Assembly: GCF_008638365.1 (NCBI RefSeq)
Contig: NZ_VWVU01000016.1
Coordinates: forward strand, 62,001-126,000
Reading direction: 5' to 3'
From: Nocardiopsis quinghaiensis
GTDB taxonomy: Bacteria > Actinomycetota > Actinomycetes > Streptosporangiales > Streptosporangiaceae
DNA length: 64,000 nt
Part shown: positions 47,234 through 56,310 of the stretch, piece after piece
Layout of the letters: each line of letters opens with the position of its first letter
How positions within the stretch are numbered: the stretch's first letter is position 1
Program-made: the position numbers and the translations under genes
The notes under the pieces: model-generated
Seen by the model: the letters and a program-made list of their open reading frames with translations, nothing else
What the model was told of the DNA's origin: nothing
Database searches by the model: none

Positions 47234-48592
47234 GTGGAACGACGGATCTTCGGGCTGGAGAACGAGTACGGGGTCACGTGTACCTTCCGGGGGCAGCGCC
47301 GCCTGTCCCCCGACGAGGTCGCCCGCTATCTCTTCCGCAGGGTGGTCTCCTGGGGGCGCAGCAGCAACGTGTTCCTGCGCAACGGTGCCCGTCTGTACCT
47401 GGACGTGGGCAGCCACCCCGAGTACGCCACCCCCGAGTGCGACAACCTCGTGGACCTGGTGGCCCACGACAAGGCCGGTGAGCGCATCCTGGAGGGGCTG
47501 CAGGTCGACGCCGAGCAGCGCCTGCACGAGGAGGGCATCGCCGGGGACATCTACCTGTTCAAGAACAACACCGACTCGGCGGGCAACTCCTACGGCTGCC
47601 ACGAGAACTACCTCGTCGGACGGCACGGCGAGTTCGGCCGCCTGGCCGACGTGCTCATCCCCTTCCTGGTCACCCGGCAGATCGTCTGCGGCGCCGGAAA
47701 GGTCCTGCAGACCCCCCGCGGTGCCCTGTTCTGTGTCAGCCAGCGAGCCGAGCACATCTGGGAGGGCGTCTCCTCGGCCACCACGCGTTCGCGCCCCATC
47801 ATCAACACCCGCGACGAACCGCACGCCGACGCCGAGCGCTTCCGCCGCCTGCACGTCATCGTCGGCGACTCCAACATGAGCGAGACCACCTCCCTGCTCA
47901 AGCTGGGCTCCACCGACCTGGTGCTGCGGATGATCGAGGCCGGTGTGGTCATGCGCGACTACACGCTGGAGAACCCCATCAGGGCCATCCGCGAGGTCAG
48001 CCACGACATGACCGGCCGCCGCAAGGTACGCCTGGCCAACGGCCGCGAGGCCAGCGCGCTGGAGATTCAGCGCGAGTACCTGGACAAGGTGCAGAGCTAC
48101 GTCGACCGGCACGGTACCGACGCCACCGGTAAGCGTGTCCTGGACCTGTGGCAGCGCACTCTGGAGGCGGTCGAGACCCAGAACCTGGAAACCGTCTCCC
48201 GGGAGATCGACTGGGTCGCCAAGTACCTGCTGCTGGAGCGTTACCGGGACAAGCACGACCTGTCCCTGTCCTCGCCGAGGGTGGCCCAGCTCGACCTGAC
48301 CTACCACGACATCCACCGCGACCGCGGGCTGTTCTACCTGATGCAGAACCGCGGCCAGATGGACCGGGTGGTCGGCGACCTGAAGATCTTCGAGGCCAAG
48401 TCGGTGCCACCACAGACCACGCGGGCCCGCCTGCGTGGCGAGTTCATCCGCCGCGCCCAGGAGCAGCGCCGCGACTTCACGGTGGACTGGGTGCACCTGA
48501 AGCTCAACGACCAGGCGCAGCGCACCGTGCTGTGCAAGGACCCCTTCAAGTCGGTGGACGAGAGGGTGGAGAAGCTCATCGCCGGGATGTGA
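47234..48592 (+). CDS. pafA: Pup-protein ligase PafA
   Basis: A 452-residue ligase, paralogous to Dop but without the Dop loop. GLENEYG at the N-terminus supplies the catalytic glutamate/metal site, with HENYLVGR and NTRDEPHAD motifs. It uses ATP to join the C-terminal Glu of deamidated Pup to substrate lysines. GTG 47234 lies behind a GGTGAGG stretch. It follows prcA by 112 bp, with a strong hairpin after its stop. Confidence 0.98.
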   Translation: MERRIFGLENEYGVTCTFRGQRRLSPDEVARYLFRRVVSWGRSSNVFLRNGARLYLDVGSHPEYATPECDNLVDLVAHDKAGERILEGLQVDAEQRLHEEGIAGDIYLFKNNTDSAGNSYGCHENYLVGRHGEFGRLADVLIPFLVTRQIVCGAGKVLQTPRGALFCVSQRAEHIWEGVSSATTRSRPIINTRDEPHADAERFRRLHVIVGDSNMSETTSLLKLGSTDLVLRMIEAGVVMRDYTLENPIRAIREVSHDMTGRRKVRLANGREASALEIQREYLDKVQSYVDRHGTDATGKRVLDLWQRTLEAVETQNLETVSREIDWVAKYLLLERYRDKHDLSLSSPRVAQLDLTYHDIHRDRGLFYLMQNRGQMDRVVGDLKIFEAKSVPPQTTRARLRGEFIRRAQEQRRDFTVDWVHLKLNDQAQRTVLCKDPFKSVDERVEKLIAGM

Positions 48593-48609
48593 GCCTCCCG
48601 GAGGCCGGA

Positions 48610-48665
48610 GCGTGCTCCGCGGGCGCCGTCCGCCGTGCGGCGGGACGTGCGTCCGCGGAGCACGC
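48610..48665 (+). terminator. Two-tier hairpin terminator after pafA
   Basis: A 13-bp outer stem (GCGTGCTCCGCGG and its complement) encloses a second stem (GTCCGCCG/CGGCGGGAC). It starts 17 bp after the stop. Confidence 0.65.
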
Positions 48666-48800
48666 CCGGGGACTCACCGTGTGGTCGAAAAAGCCGCCTG
48701 TGACGGGGTTACGGTGTTCGTGACGTTCCTGGGGGTGGTTACGGCCCTTCTTTTCGGTAGTGTGAGCCTGTCCTGAGCCGGAAATCAGAGGTTGTGACCC

Positions 48801-49922
48801 ATGCACCGACGTGCTGCCGCCCTCGCGGTGCCGCTGACCGCCATCACCTTGGCGGTCTCCAGCTGCGCAAACATCCCCGAGGAGTGGCGTACTCCCGCCT
48901 TCTTGCGTATGGGAGAGGAACAGCTCGACTCGCGGATCCCCACCGTCACCGGTCCGGTCGGTGAGGAACCGGAAATCACCTTCCCCGATGCGGAGCCGCC
49001 GGAGGAGGAGCTCTCAGGCATCGTCAGCGAGGGTTCGGGCGAGGGCGAACTGGTGCGCGTCGACGACCTCCTGATCGCCAACGTCGCCCAGTACCAGTGG
49101 ACCGGCCCCGGTGAGGGCGAGGCCGTGGAGGGCCAGTCCAGCTACGAGACCGGCGCTCCCGACCTGATCCGCATGGAGCAGATGCCCGAGCAGATCGGCG
49201 ACGTGCTGGTCAACCAGCCCGTCGGCAGCCGGGCGGTGTACGTCTTCCCGCCGCTGACCGAGGAGGAGAGGCAGCAGGCCGAGGCATCCGGCCAGCCCGC
49301 TCCGGAGGGCGCAAGTGTCCTGGTCATCGACCTGATGAACCGCTACAACAAGGGTTCGGTCGTGTCCGGGGAGCAGACCACCAACGGCGGTGACGGTCTG
49401 CCCGAGGTGACGCAGGAGGGCCACAGCGAGCCCACCATCGATGTCCCCGACACCGACCCGCCCGAGGAGTTGGAGGTCGTCCCGCTCATCGAGGGCAACG
49501 GCGACGAGGTGGAGGAGGGCCAGCAGGTCATCGTCCAGTACACCGGTGTGCGCTGGGAGGCCGACGAGGACGGCGACCACGAGGTGTTCGACTCCACGTG
49601 GAGCCGCGGCGGTGACCCGTTCGACACCACGATCGGCGCGGGCGCGGTCATCGAGGGCTGGGACGAGGGCATGGTCGGCCAGCCGGTCGGCAGCCGCCTG
49701 CTGCTGGTCGTACCCGGTTCCATGGCCTACGGCGAGACCGAGGAGGAGGCCATGGGCGCCCCCGCCGGGACACTGGTCTTCGTCATCGACGTCCTGGGCG
49801 CCTACGACAACCCGCCGCCCGCCGAGGGCGCCGAGGGCGAGGGCTCAGAGAGCGCCGAGGGCGAGGGCTCCGCCGAGGAGCAGGCCGACGCGTCCGAGGA
49901 GGACGGCGGCGACGGGGAGTAG
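48801..49922 (+). CDS. FKBP-type peptidyl-prolyl isomerase lipoprotein
   Basis: A 373-residue exported lipoprotein: an N-terminal signal ends in the lipobox AVSSC (Cys23). Two FKBP-like modules follow. The first (about 85-185) is poorly conserved and probably not catalytic. The second (about 235-335) is a good FKBP (VIVQYTGVRW, DPFDTTIGAGAVIEGWDEGM, GSRLLLVVPGSMAYG). The tail is an acidic Glu/Gly/Ala repeat. It should catalyse prolyl isomerisation of proteins outside the membrane. FKBP genes often lie next to pafA in actinobacteria. A TAGTGT -10 candidate lies about 40 bp upstream. Confidence 0.9.
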   Translation: MHRRAAALAVPLTAITLAVSSCANIPEEWRTPAFLRMGEEQLDSRIPTVTGPVGEEPEITFPDAEPPEEELSGIVSEGSGEGELVRVDDLLIANVAQYQWTGPGEGEAVEGQSSYETGAPDLIRMEQMPEQIGDVLVNQPVGSRAVYVFPPLTEEERQQAEASGQPAPEGASVLVIDLMNRYNKGSVVSGEQTTNGGDGLPEVTQEGHSEPTIDVPDTDPPEELEVVPLIEGNGDEVEEGQQVIVQYTGVRWEADEDGDHEVFDSTWSRGGDPFDTTIGAGAVIEGWDEGMVGQPVGSRLLLVVPGSMAYGETEEEAMGAPAGTLVFVIDVLGAYDNPPPAEGAEGEGSESAEGEGSAEEQADASEEDGGDGE

Positions 49923-49943
49923 CCCGCTCCCACGCCCCTGAAC

Positions 49944-49989
49944 GCGCGCGAGCCCCTGCGGGATGACGAACCCGCGGGGGCTCGCGCGC
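49944..49989 (+). terminator. Very strong hairpin terminator after the FKBP gene
   Basis: A 19-bp stem (one G-U) around an 8-nt loop, from GCGCGCGAGCCCC to its complement, starts 21 bp after the stop. Confidence 0.8.
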
Positions 49990-50082
49990 CCTCCGCCACC
50001 CTCAACGGACGTCCTTCGGCCGCAGACACTCCCGCCCGTCGCCCTCCGCCACCCTCAACGGACGTCCTTCGGCCGCAGACAC
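49987..50082. repeat. Tandem direct repeat, two 43-bp copies on a 53-bp period
   Basis: Copies at 49987-50029 and 50040-50082 are identical (they begin CGCCCTCCGCC and end CGCAGACAC) with a 10-bp spacer. They occupy most of the gap between the FKBP terminator and the formyltransferase promoter. Confidence 0.85.
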
Positions 50083-50158
50083 ACCTTTACGCCTTCCGTG
50101 GCCCCTCTTCGGGCGGTGCGTAGAGTCGAGACACCGGCGGACGGGTGAGGAGGAGCTG

Positions 50159-51265
50159 ATGTCAGACCGGCGGCGCTACTGCTACGTGTCCGGACTGAGC
50201 CTCGGTGCTCCGGCGCTGGAGGAGCTCTGCGCACAGGGGCGTCCGCCGAGTCTGGTGGTGTCCTACCCGGCCGAACTCGCGCACCTTTCCGGCTACCTCG
50301 ACTACGAGACCGTCACGCGCCGGCACGGGCTGCCGCACCTGCGTGCGGCCGACCTCGGCTCCGACGAGGTGGGCGAAGCCCTCTCGGACCACGGCATCGA
50401 CCTGCTGGTCGTCGCGAGCTGGTCCCAGCCGGTCCCCGACCACGTCCCGTCCTCCCTGCCGCTGGGCGGGGTCGGCCTGCACCCCTCCCCGCTGCCCGTC
50501 GGGCGCGGCAGGGCGCCCATCCCGTGGACCATCCTGCGGGGCATGCGCTCCAGCGCCGTCACCCTCTTCCACCTGGAAGGCGAGACGGGCGGCGACATCG
50601 TCGACCAGGCCTGGTTCGACGTGGAGCCCGACGCCACCGCCACCGGCCTGTACGAGCGTGTCGGCCGACTGAAGTCGGAGCTGCTCGTACGGCACCTGGA
50701 CGGTCTCCTGGAGGGCAGCGCGCCCCGACGTCCGCAGACCGGCCACACGTCGGTGTGGCCGCGCCGACGCCCCAGCGACGGCCAGATCGACCTCACCGCC
50801 TCCGGAGGCGACGTGGACCGGATGGTGCGCGCGCTCGCCGACCCCTACCCGGGGGCGTTCGTGGTGTTCGGCGGAGCACGGATCACACTGTGCGCGGGAC
50901 GGTTGGCCGACCGGTCCTCCGGAGGGGCGCCCGGCCAGGTGGTGGCGACCGGAAACGGGCGCGAGTGGGGGATCACCTGCGGGGACGGGACGGTGTTCGT
51001 GCCCGAGGTGCTGAGGGTGGACGAGGGGGTGCGGGCGGAGCCGACGTCGCTGGCCATGTTCCGGCCGGGCACCTTCTTCGACGCGCCCTCCCCGCACATG
51101 CTGGCGGCCACCCGCCGGTCGCCCGTCCCCGGTCAGACGCAGCAGGAGCCGACCGGCCACGCGGTGCCCGCGGCCAGAAGCGCCTCGGAGCCCACGGAGG
51201 CGGCCGATCCGGGTCCCGCGTCCGGTGCCATGACGGGCGACCCCAGACCGGCGGACCAGCGCTGA
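50159..51265 (+). CDS. Formyltransferase-family protein (methionyl-tRNA formyltransferase-like)
   Basis: A 368-residue protein; ATG follows GAGGAGG at 5 nt. It has the formyl-transferase core with the HPSPLPVGRGRAPIPWTILRG signature, where the Asn-x-His-x-Ser of canonical Fmt appears as GLHPS. A GETGGDIVDQ segment matches the SxxxGG/D motif. The C-terminal OB-like part (about 195-300) resembles the Fmt C domain, then a disordered Ala/Pro tail. It may use formyl-tetrahydrofolate, but loss of the Asn in N-x-H makes activity on Met-tRNA uncertain. It is convergent with the DUF3866 gene. Confidence 0.75.
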   Translation: MSDRRRYCYVSGLSLGAPALEELCAQGRPPSLVVSYPAELAHLSGYLDYETVTRRHGLPHLRAADLGSDEVGEALSDHGIDLLVVASWSQPVPDHVPSSLPLGGVGLHPSPLPVGRGRAPIPWTILRGMRSSAVTLFHLEGETGGDIVDQAWFDVEPDATATGLYERVGRLKSELLVRHLDGLLEGSAPRRPQTGHTSVWPRRRPSDGQIDLTASGGDVDRMVRALADPYPGAFVVFGGARITLCAGRLADRSSGGAPGQVVATGNGREWGITCGDGTVFVPEVLRVDEGVRAEPTSLAMFRPGTFFDAPSPHMLAATRRSPVPGQTQQEPTGHAVPAARSASEPTEAADPGPASGAMTGDPRPADQR

Positions 51266-51326
51266 CACAGGATCCGCGGCCCCGCCCGGCGCCCCGCGTC
51301 CCACTCCGGTGGGGACGGGGAGGACG

Positions 51327-52415
51327 TCAGAGCAGACCGGCCGCGTGGCGGCCCGCGGCCGCGGCGCTCAGGAAGGCCGCGCGGTCCTCCTCCAGCCCCC
51401 GGCCCATCGTCGACACCTTCACCGGCAGCGCACGCACCGCCTCCTCCAGTCCGTCGACGCCCACGTCCACCAGCTCGTGCCGGTCGCCCAGCGCGCCGGC
51501 CTGGGCGCGCACACGCTCACCGAGCACCCCCGGCAGCAGCGGCACCACCACCTGCGCCCGGGCCAGCGCCACCCGCCCGTAGGCCGTCAGACTGTGGTGC
51601 GACACCCCGCGGTGCCGTTCGCGCGCGTCGGCCTCGCTCACCCGCAGCGACGCCACCGGGCGTCCGCCCAGCACCGCCGCCGCGTTCACCGCCTCGCCGC
51701 ACGAGACCCCCGAGAAGCCCCACGGGGTCCCGGTGCCCAGGTTCCCCGGCCCCTGGCACACCACCGCCACGTCCGCGCCCATCACGTGCCGGGCCGCCAG
51801 CAGCCCCGAGTGCACGGTCACCGCCTCGAGGTCACCGCCGAAGGACTGGCCCGTGGTCACGCACCCCGCCAGCAGTCCCTCCCCGCGCAGAGTGTCCACC
51901 AGCCGCGAGAACGCCGCGGGCAGCGCGCCGCCGTCGAGCATCACGTTGACGATCCGCGCCCCGGGCCGCCCCGCGCGCACCCCCGCCACCACGGCGGGCA
52001 GCGCCGAGTGAAGGTCGGCCACCACCACCGGCATGCCGTCCACGCCCTCGGCCGAGCGCAGCACCCCGTGGTACGGGGACTCCTGCTCGTCGGCGCCCAG
52101 GACGGTCGCCTGCAGCGGCGTGTACCGGGCCTTGACCAGGTGTCCGGGCTCCTCCCGGTCCGCGGGCAGCCGGTCCGGCACGGCCACGACCAGCGCGTAT
52201 CCCCCCGTGCCCAGTCCCAGGTCCAGGGCTCCGGTGTTGAGCAGTACGGTGTCGCCCACCTCGGGGGAGCCCACCAGGTCGGTGTAGGCCAGCGCGCGGC
52301 ACGTCGCCGTCCCGCCGGCCCCGTCGTCGGCGGACTCCACCGCCACCACGCACAGGACGACCCCCGGCCACGAGGGGAGGATCTGACGGACTTCGCCGCG
52401 ACGCCACCGGATCAT
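51327..52415 (-). CDS. DUF3866 family protein
   Basis: A 362-residue protein. ATG 52415 is chosen because it opens on the conserved MIRWRRGEV start and lies 7 nt after a TACCGT box. Residues about 1-110 form a small beta domain (WPGVVLCVVAVE ... GDTVLLNTGALDLGLGTGGYALVV). The remainder has a Rossmann-like pattern (DVAVVCQGPGNLGTGTPWGFSG). It is encoded beside pafBC in many actinobacteria. No activity is known. Confidence 0.85.
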   Translation of the reverse strand: MIRWRRGEVRQILPSWPGVVLCVVAVESADDGAGGTATCRALAYTDLVGSPEVGDTVLLNTGALDLGLGTGGYALVVAVPDRLPADREEPGHLVKARYTPLQATVLGADEQESPYHGVLRSAEGVDGMPVVVADLHSALPAVVAGVRAGRPGARIVNVMLDGGALPAAFSRLVDTLRGEGLLAGCVTTGQSFGGDLEAVTVHSGLLAARHVMGADVAVVCQGPGNLGTGTPWGFSGVSCGEAVNAAAVLGGRPVASLRVSEADARERHRGVSHHSLTAYGRVALARAQVVVPLLPGVLGERVRAQAGALGDRHELVDVGVDGLEEAVRALPVKVSTMGRGLEEDRAAFLSAAAAGRHAAGLL

Positions 52416-52422
52416 GCCTGGC

Positions 52423-52428
52423 ACGGTA
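52423..52428 (-). promoter_or_regulatory. -10 box TACCGT of the DUF3866 gene
   Basis: Reverse-strand TACCGT, 7 nt, then ATG, without a ribosome site. Leaderless expression is likely. Confidence 0.45.
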
Positions 52429-52511
52429 CCGTCGTTGCTGAACCGGCCGCGGGACGACGCGCCATCGCGCTCCGCCCGGTACATCCACCACGGTCGAGAA
52501 GGGTGCGGGCG

Positions 52512-54566
52512 ATGTCGCGCAGGAAGACGGAACGACAGCTGAACCTGGTCATCTGTCTGTTGTCCACGCGCCGTCACCTGACCGCGCAGGAGATCAGGCA
52601 GACGGTGCACGGTTACGCCGAGGCGGAGACCGAGTCGGCGTTCAAGCGCATGTTCGAGCGTGACAAGCGCGAACTGCGCGACAGCGGTATCCCCGTCCAG
52701 GTCGGCACCGGCGACGCCATCAGCGGCGAGGAGGGCTACCGCATCTCCCGCTCCGACTACGAGCTACCCGAGATCGAACTCCTGCCCGACGAGGCCCTCG
52801 TCCTGGGCCTGGCCGCCCGCGCGTGGCGGCACGCCTCCCTCGGCGAGGCCGCCGCCAACGCCCTGTTCAAGCTCCGTTCCGCGGGGGTCCCCGTCGACAG
52901 TGAGGCCGCCCCCGGCCTCACCCCGGCCATGCGCACCGACGAGCCCTCCTTCGGTCCCGTCTGGCAGGCCGTCCGCGACCGGCGCCCCATCTCCTTCGGC
53001 TACCGCAAACCCGGTCAGACCGAGACCGAGACCCGTGAGATCGAGCCCTGGGGCATCGTCAACCTGCGCGGCCACTGGTACGTGGTCGGCCACGACCGCC
53101 TGCGTGGCGCCCGGCGGGTCTTTCGCCTGGGCCGTGTCCGCGGTGAGGTGACCGTCCTGCGCGACGGTCCCGACATCGTCATCCCCGAGGGCGTCGACCT
53201 GCGCTCGGTGGTCGCGGGGCAGAGGGCCGAGCCCGAGCGCACCGCCGTCCTGCGGGTGCGCACCGACTCCGCGCACGCCCTGCGCCGCAGCGCCCTGCGC
53301 GTGGTCCCCGGCGAGCGCGACGGCTCCGGCGTCGGCTGGGACACCCTCACCTACCCCTACGCCGACACCCCCGACCTGGTACGGCGTACGGCCTCCTTCG
53401 GCTCGTGCGCCGTCGTCGTCGAACCCGTCGAGGCCCGTGAGGCCGCGGCCGCCCACCTGGCGGCCGTCGCCGAGGCCGGGCCCGCCACCGTCGCCGTTCC
53501 CGACGGCTCCGGCGCGGTCGAGGACTCCGGGGCTCCGGCGCGCGGTCCGCGCTCGGCCGATCAGCTGCGCCGTCTCCTCATGCTCGTCCCCTACGCCCTG
53601 GGCCGGGACGTGCGCGTACCCGAGGTGGCCCGGCACTTCGGGCTCAGCGAGAAGCAGGTGGTCGCCGACCTCAGCCTTCTGTGGATGTGCGGTCTGCCCG
53701 GCTACACTCCCGGTGACCTCATCGACGTCGACCTCGACGCCGCCAGGGAGACCGGTGAGATCATCATCGGCAACGCCGACACCCTCGCCCAGCCGTTGCG
53801 TCTGACCGCCGACGAGGCGGCCAGCCTGGTCGTGGGCCTCTCGTTGCTCGAAGCCCTGCCCGAGGCCGAGGGCCTGGAGGTCGGAGCGCTCAAGAGGGTC
53901 AGCGAGAAGCTGCGTGCCGCCGCCGGGGCCGCCCTCGGCTCCCTGGCCGACTCGGTCCAGGTGCGTCTGGAGGGCGACGAGCAGGTGGCCCAGACCCAGC
54001 GCCGCTGCGCCGACGCCCTGGAGTCGGGCCAGCGCCTGCACCTGCGCTACCTGTCGGGCTATCTGGACCAGGTCACCGAGCGCGACGTGGACCCCATGGG
54101 CCTGGTGGTCCAGGACGGCTACCCCTTCCTGGAGGGCTACTGCCACCTGCGCCGCGACGTGCGCCTGTTCCGTCTGGACCGGGTCCTGGAGCTGACCGTG
54201 CTGCCCTACGCGGCCCAGGTGCCCGAGGGTGTGGGCCGCCGTGACCTGTCCGGCGGCGTACTCCAGCGCTCGGACCGTGACGCCGAGGTCGTCCTCGACC
54301 TGGAGCCCACCGCCCGCTGGGTGACCGAGGACTACGTGTGCGAGTCGGTGGCCGAACTGCCCGGGGGAAGGATCCGCGCCACCCTGCGCACCCCCGCCCC
54401 CGCCTGGGTGGTGCGGCTGGCGTTGCACCTGGGGCCGCAGGGACGCGTGGTGGCTCCCGAGGCGCTCGCCGAGGAGGTACGCGCGGAGGCACGGCGGGCC
54501 CTGGAGCACTACCGCGCACCTCAAACCTCCGCGGAATTGGTCGAGACCACTTCGTCGCCCGAGTGA
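52512..54566 (+). CDS. pafBC: Fused PafB-PafC WYL-domain transcription activator
   Basis: A 684-residue protein equal to PafB and PafC joined end to end. Order: winged HTH (about 1-65, RQLNLVICLLSTRRHLTAQEI), WYL domain with the GHWYVVGHDRLRGARRVFRL signature (about 190-210), a WCX-like part, then a second HTH (about 345-400), a second WYL domain with GYCHLRRDVRLFRLDR (about 538-553), and a final WCX-like part. In mycobacteria the PafBC heterodimer is the LexA-independent activator of DNA-repair genes. Fusion fixes the 1:1 ratio. A RecA-NDp-like promoter 24 kb away in this window is a likely target. Confidence 0.93.
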   Translation: MSRRKTERQLNLVICLLSTRRHLTAQEIRQTVHGYAEAETESAFKRMFERDKRELRDSGIPVQVGTGDAISGEEGYRISRSDYELPEIELLPDEALVLGLAARAWRHASLGEAAANALFKLRSAGVPVDSEAAPGLTPAMRTDEPSFGPVWQAVRDRRPISFGYRKPGQTETETREIEPWGIVNLRGHWYVVGHDRLRGARRVFRLGRVRGEVTVLRDGPDIVIPEGVDLRSVVAGQRAEPERTAVLRVRTDSAHALRRSALRVVPGERDGSGVGWDTLTYPYADTPDLVRRTASFGSCAVVVEPVEAREAAAAHLAAVAEAGPATVAVPDGSGAVEDSGAPARGPRSADQLRRLLMLVPYALGRDVRVPEVARHFGLSEKQVVADLSLLWMCGLPGYTPGDLIDVDLDAARETGEIIIGNADTLAQPLRLTADEAASLVVGLSLLEALPEAEGLEVGALKRVSEKLRAAAGAALGSLADSVQVRLEGDEQVAQTQRRCADALESGQRLHLRYLSGYLDQVTERDVDPMGLVVQDGYPFLEGYCHLRRDVRLFRLDRVLELTVLPYAAQVPEGVGRRDLSGGVLQRSDRDAEVVLDLEPTARWVTEDYVCESVAELPGGRIRATLRTPAPAWVVRLALHLGPQGRVVAPEALAEEVRAEARRALEHYRAPQTSAELVETTSSPE

Positions 54567-54614
54567 GGCCCAGACGTTCACCCGGGGGCGGGGTGTAGTC
54601 CATATCCGAAGGGA

Positions 54615-54620
54615 TAGGGT
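54615..54620 (+). promoter_or_regulatory. -10 box TAGGGT of the small membrane protein/tat unit
   Basis: It ends 6 nt before GTG 54627 with no ribosome site between, so a leaderless start is likely. Confidence 0.45.
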
Positions 54621-54626
54621 TGAATC

Positions 54627-54812
54627 GTGATCGTCCTCGTTGTCCTGTTCGGTGCGGTCGCGGCCGGACTCGCCGTCATCAGCCTCCTCGCGCTGCGTGT
54701 ACGCCGCGCGGCGGACGTGCTGTCGGTGACGGTGGCACGGGCGTCGGACGAGTACCGGACGAGTAGCGCTGACCTGCGTGAGCGTGTCGGCCAAAGCGGT
54801 GCGGGGACATGA
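54627..54812 (+). CDS. Small single-span membrane protein upstream of tatA
   Basis: A 61-residue protein: one N-terminal span (IVLVVLFGAVAAGLAVISLLAL) then a basic, polar cytosolic helix. Its place between pafBC and tatA, 66 bp before tatA, suggests a conserved small gene, and it might assist the Tat or WYL neighbours. No family was recognised. Confidence 0.65.
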   Translation: MIVLVVLFGAVAAGLAVISLLALRVRRAADVLSVTVARASDEYRTSSADLRERVGQSGAGT

Positions 54813-54878
54813 TGGACCCGCGTCCGAATGCGCGTACTATCGAAGGCGCTTGGTCGCGCCCCACAGAGAGGTAGAACC

Positions 54879-55208
54879 ATGGGACCGTTCAACGGACCTA
54901 CCATCGCCATCCTGGTGATCCTGGCCCTGCTGCTGTTCGGAGCCAAGAAGCTCCCGGACCTGGCCCGTTCCGTGGGGCGCAGCGCGCGTATCCTCAAGGC
55001 CGAGAGCAAGGGCCTGATCGACGAGGAGAACGACACCGAAGAGGCCAAGGACGCCCAGAAGCAGCAGGCCTCCACCCAGCAGCAGAACGCGCCCGCGGAG
55101 CCGCAGCAGCCGCAGCATCCCCAGCAGTCCGGCTACCCGCAGCTGCCCGCCGGCCAGCGCATCGTCAGCGAGACCGGTGAGACCACGCACCGCACCTACG
55201 GCAACTAG
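54879..55208 (+). CDS. tatA: Sec-independent translocase subunit TatA
   Basis: A 109-residue protein; ATG follows AGAGAGG. One membrane helix (about 8-25) leads to the FGAKKLPDLARSVGRSARILK hinge and amphipathic helix characteristic of TatA. The rest is a Gln/Pro-rich soluble tail. It forms the pore-forming oligomer for folded, twin-arginine substrates. tatC follows 123 bp later. Confidence 0.95.
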   Translation: MGPFNGPTIAILVILALLLFGAKKLPDLARSVGRSARILKAESKGLIDEENDTEEAKDAQKQQASTQQQNAPAEPQQPQHPQQSGYPQLPAGQRIVSETGETTHRTYGN

Positions 55209-55331
55209 CACGGGAACCGGACGAAGCGCGGCACAGGGGCCCGCGGTACATCGCGCGGCGTGCCGTCGGACCTCGGCCGCAGGTCCCGCAGCCCCCGGCG
55301 AGGGCCGAAGGAGATAGAGAGTGACCGCACG

Positions 55332-56201
55332 ATGAGGGCACGAAGCCGGGCCACCAACCCCGAGGCCCGGATGCCGCTCATGGAACACCTGCGCGAGCTG
55401 CGCAACCGCCTGACGAAGGCGATGATCGCTCTCGCGCTGGGCGCCGTGATCGGCTACCTGGTCTACGACCTGGTGTGGGACTTCCTGGTAGAGCCCTACT
55501 GCTCCCTTCCCGAGTCCCAGGTGAGCGGCCCCGACGACTGCTCCCTCATCGTCACCGGTCCCTTCGACGCCTTCTTCGTCGCCTTCAAGGTCTGGCTCTT
55601 CGTCGGTGCCCTGGCCTCCGCGCCGTTCTGGATGTACCAGCTGTGGGCCTTCGTCGCCCCGGCCCTGCACGGTCGCGAGAAGCGCTACGCCTACATCTTC
55701 GCGCCGTTCGCCGCCCTGCTGTTCGCCGCCGGCGCGGGCCTGGCCTACTACATCACCTCCTACGCGCTGACCATGCTCTTCGGGTTCCTGCCCGAGGACG
55801 CGGATCCCTTCCTCACCATCGGCGAGTACCTGGACTACATGCTCATCATGATGGGCATGTTCGGTGTGGGTTTCGTGCTGCCGCTGCTGGTGGCCCTGCT
55901 CAACATCGCCGGGATACTCCCGCACGAGGCCATCGCCAAGTGGCGCCGCGTCATCGTCTTCGGCGCGTTCCTCGTCGCGGCCGTCATCACCCCCGCCGAG
56001 CCGATCTCCATGCTCGCCCTGGCCGTGCCGCTCGTGGCCCTCTTCGAGCTGGCCGAGCTGTTCGCCTTCCTCAACGACCGGCGCAAGCGGCGCGACGACC
56101 CCTACTCGGACCTGGACGACGACCAGATCTCCGAACTCGACGAGACCCCCTCCGAGCTGGACGGTCCCGACGTCGGCGAGCAGTCCGGAAAACGCTCCTG
56201 A
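55332..56201 (+). CDS. tatC: Sec-independent translocase subunit TatC
   Basis: A 289-residue six-span protein from ATG 55332. The signature MEHLRELRNRL near the N-terminus forms the Tat signal-peptide site. A periplasmic loop contains two Cys (EPYCSLPESQ and DDCSLIVTGP) that could form a disulphide. A helix-rich FAPFAALLFAAGAGLAYY segment and a C-terminal acidic tail follow. AAGGAG is 17 nt upstream, too far to be ideal; a GTG at 55321 with better spacing is out of frame and stops at once. TatC binds the twin-Arg signal and recruits TatA. Confidence 0.95.
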   Translation: MRARSRATNPEARMPLMEHLRELRNRLTKAMIALALGAVIGYLVYDLVWDFLVEPYCSLPESQVSGPDDCSLIVTGPFDAFFVAFKVWLFVGALASAPFWMYQLWAFVAPALHGREKRYAYIFAPFAALLFAAGAGLAYYITSYALTMLFGFLPEDADPFLTIGEYLDYMLIMMGMFGVGFVLPLLVALLNIAGILPHEAIAKWRRVIVFGAFLVAAVITPAEPISMLALAVPLVALFELAELFAFLNDRRKRRDDPYSDLDDDQISELDETPSELDGPDVGEQSGKRS

Positions 56202-56310
56202 GCCGTCCCGGGCATGCCCTAGGGTCGTGCGTTGGGCGGTGGCCGGTGGGTGCCGCCCCGCCGGTCCGGGGGTTCCCGGCCGAGGACGGTTGTTGGGAAG
56301 GGGAAGTTCG

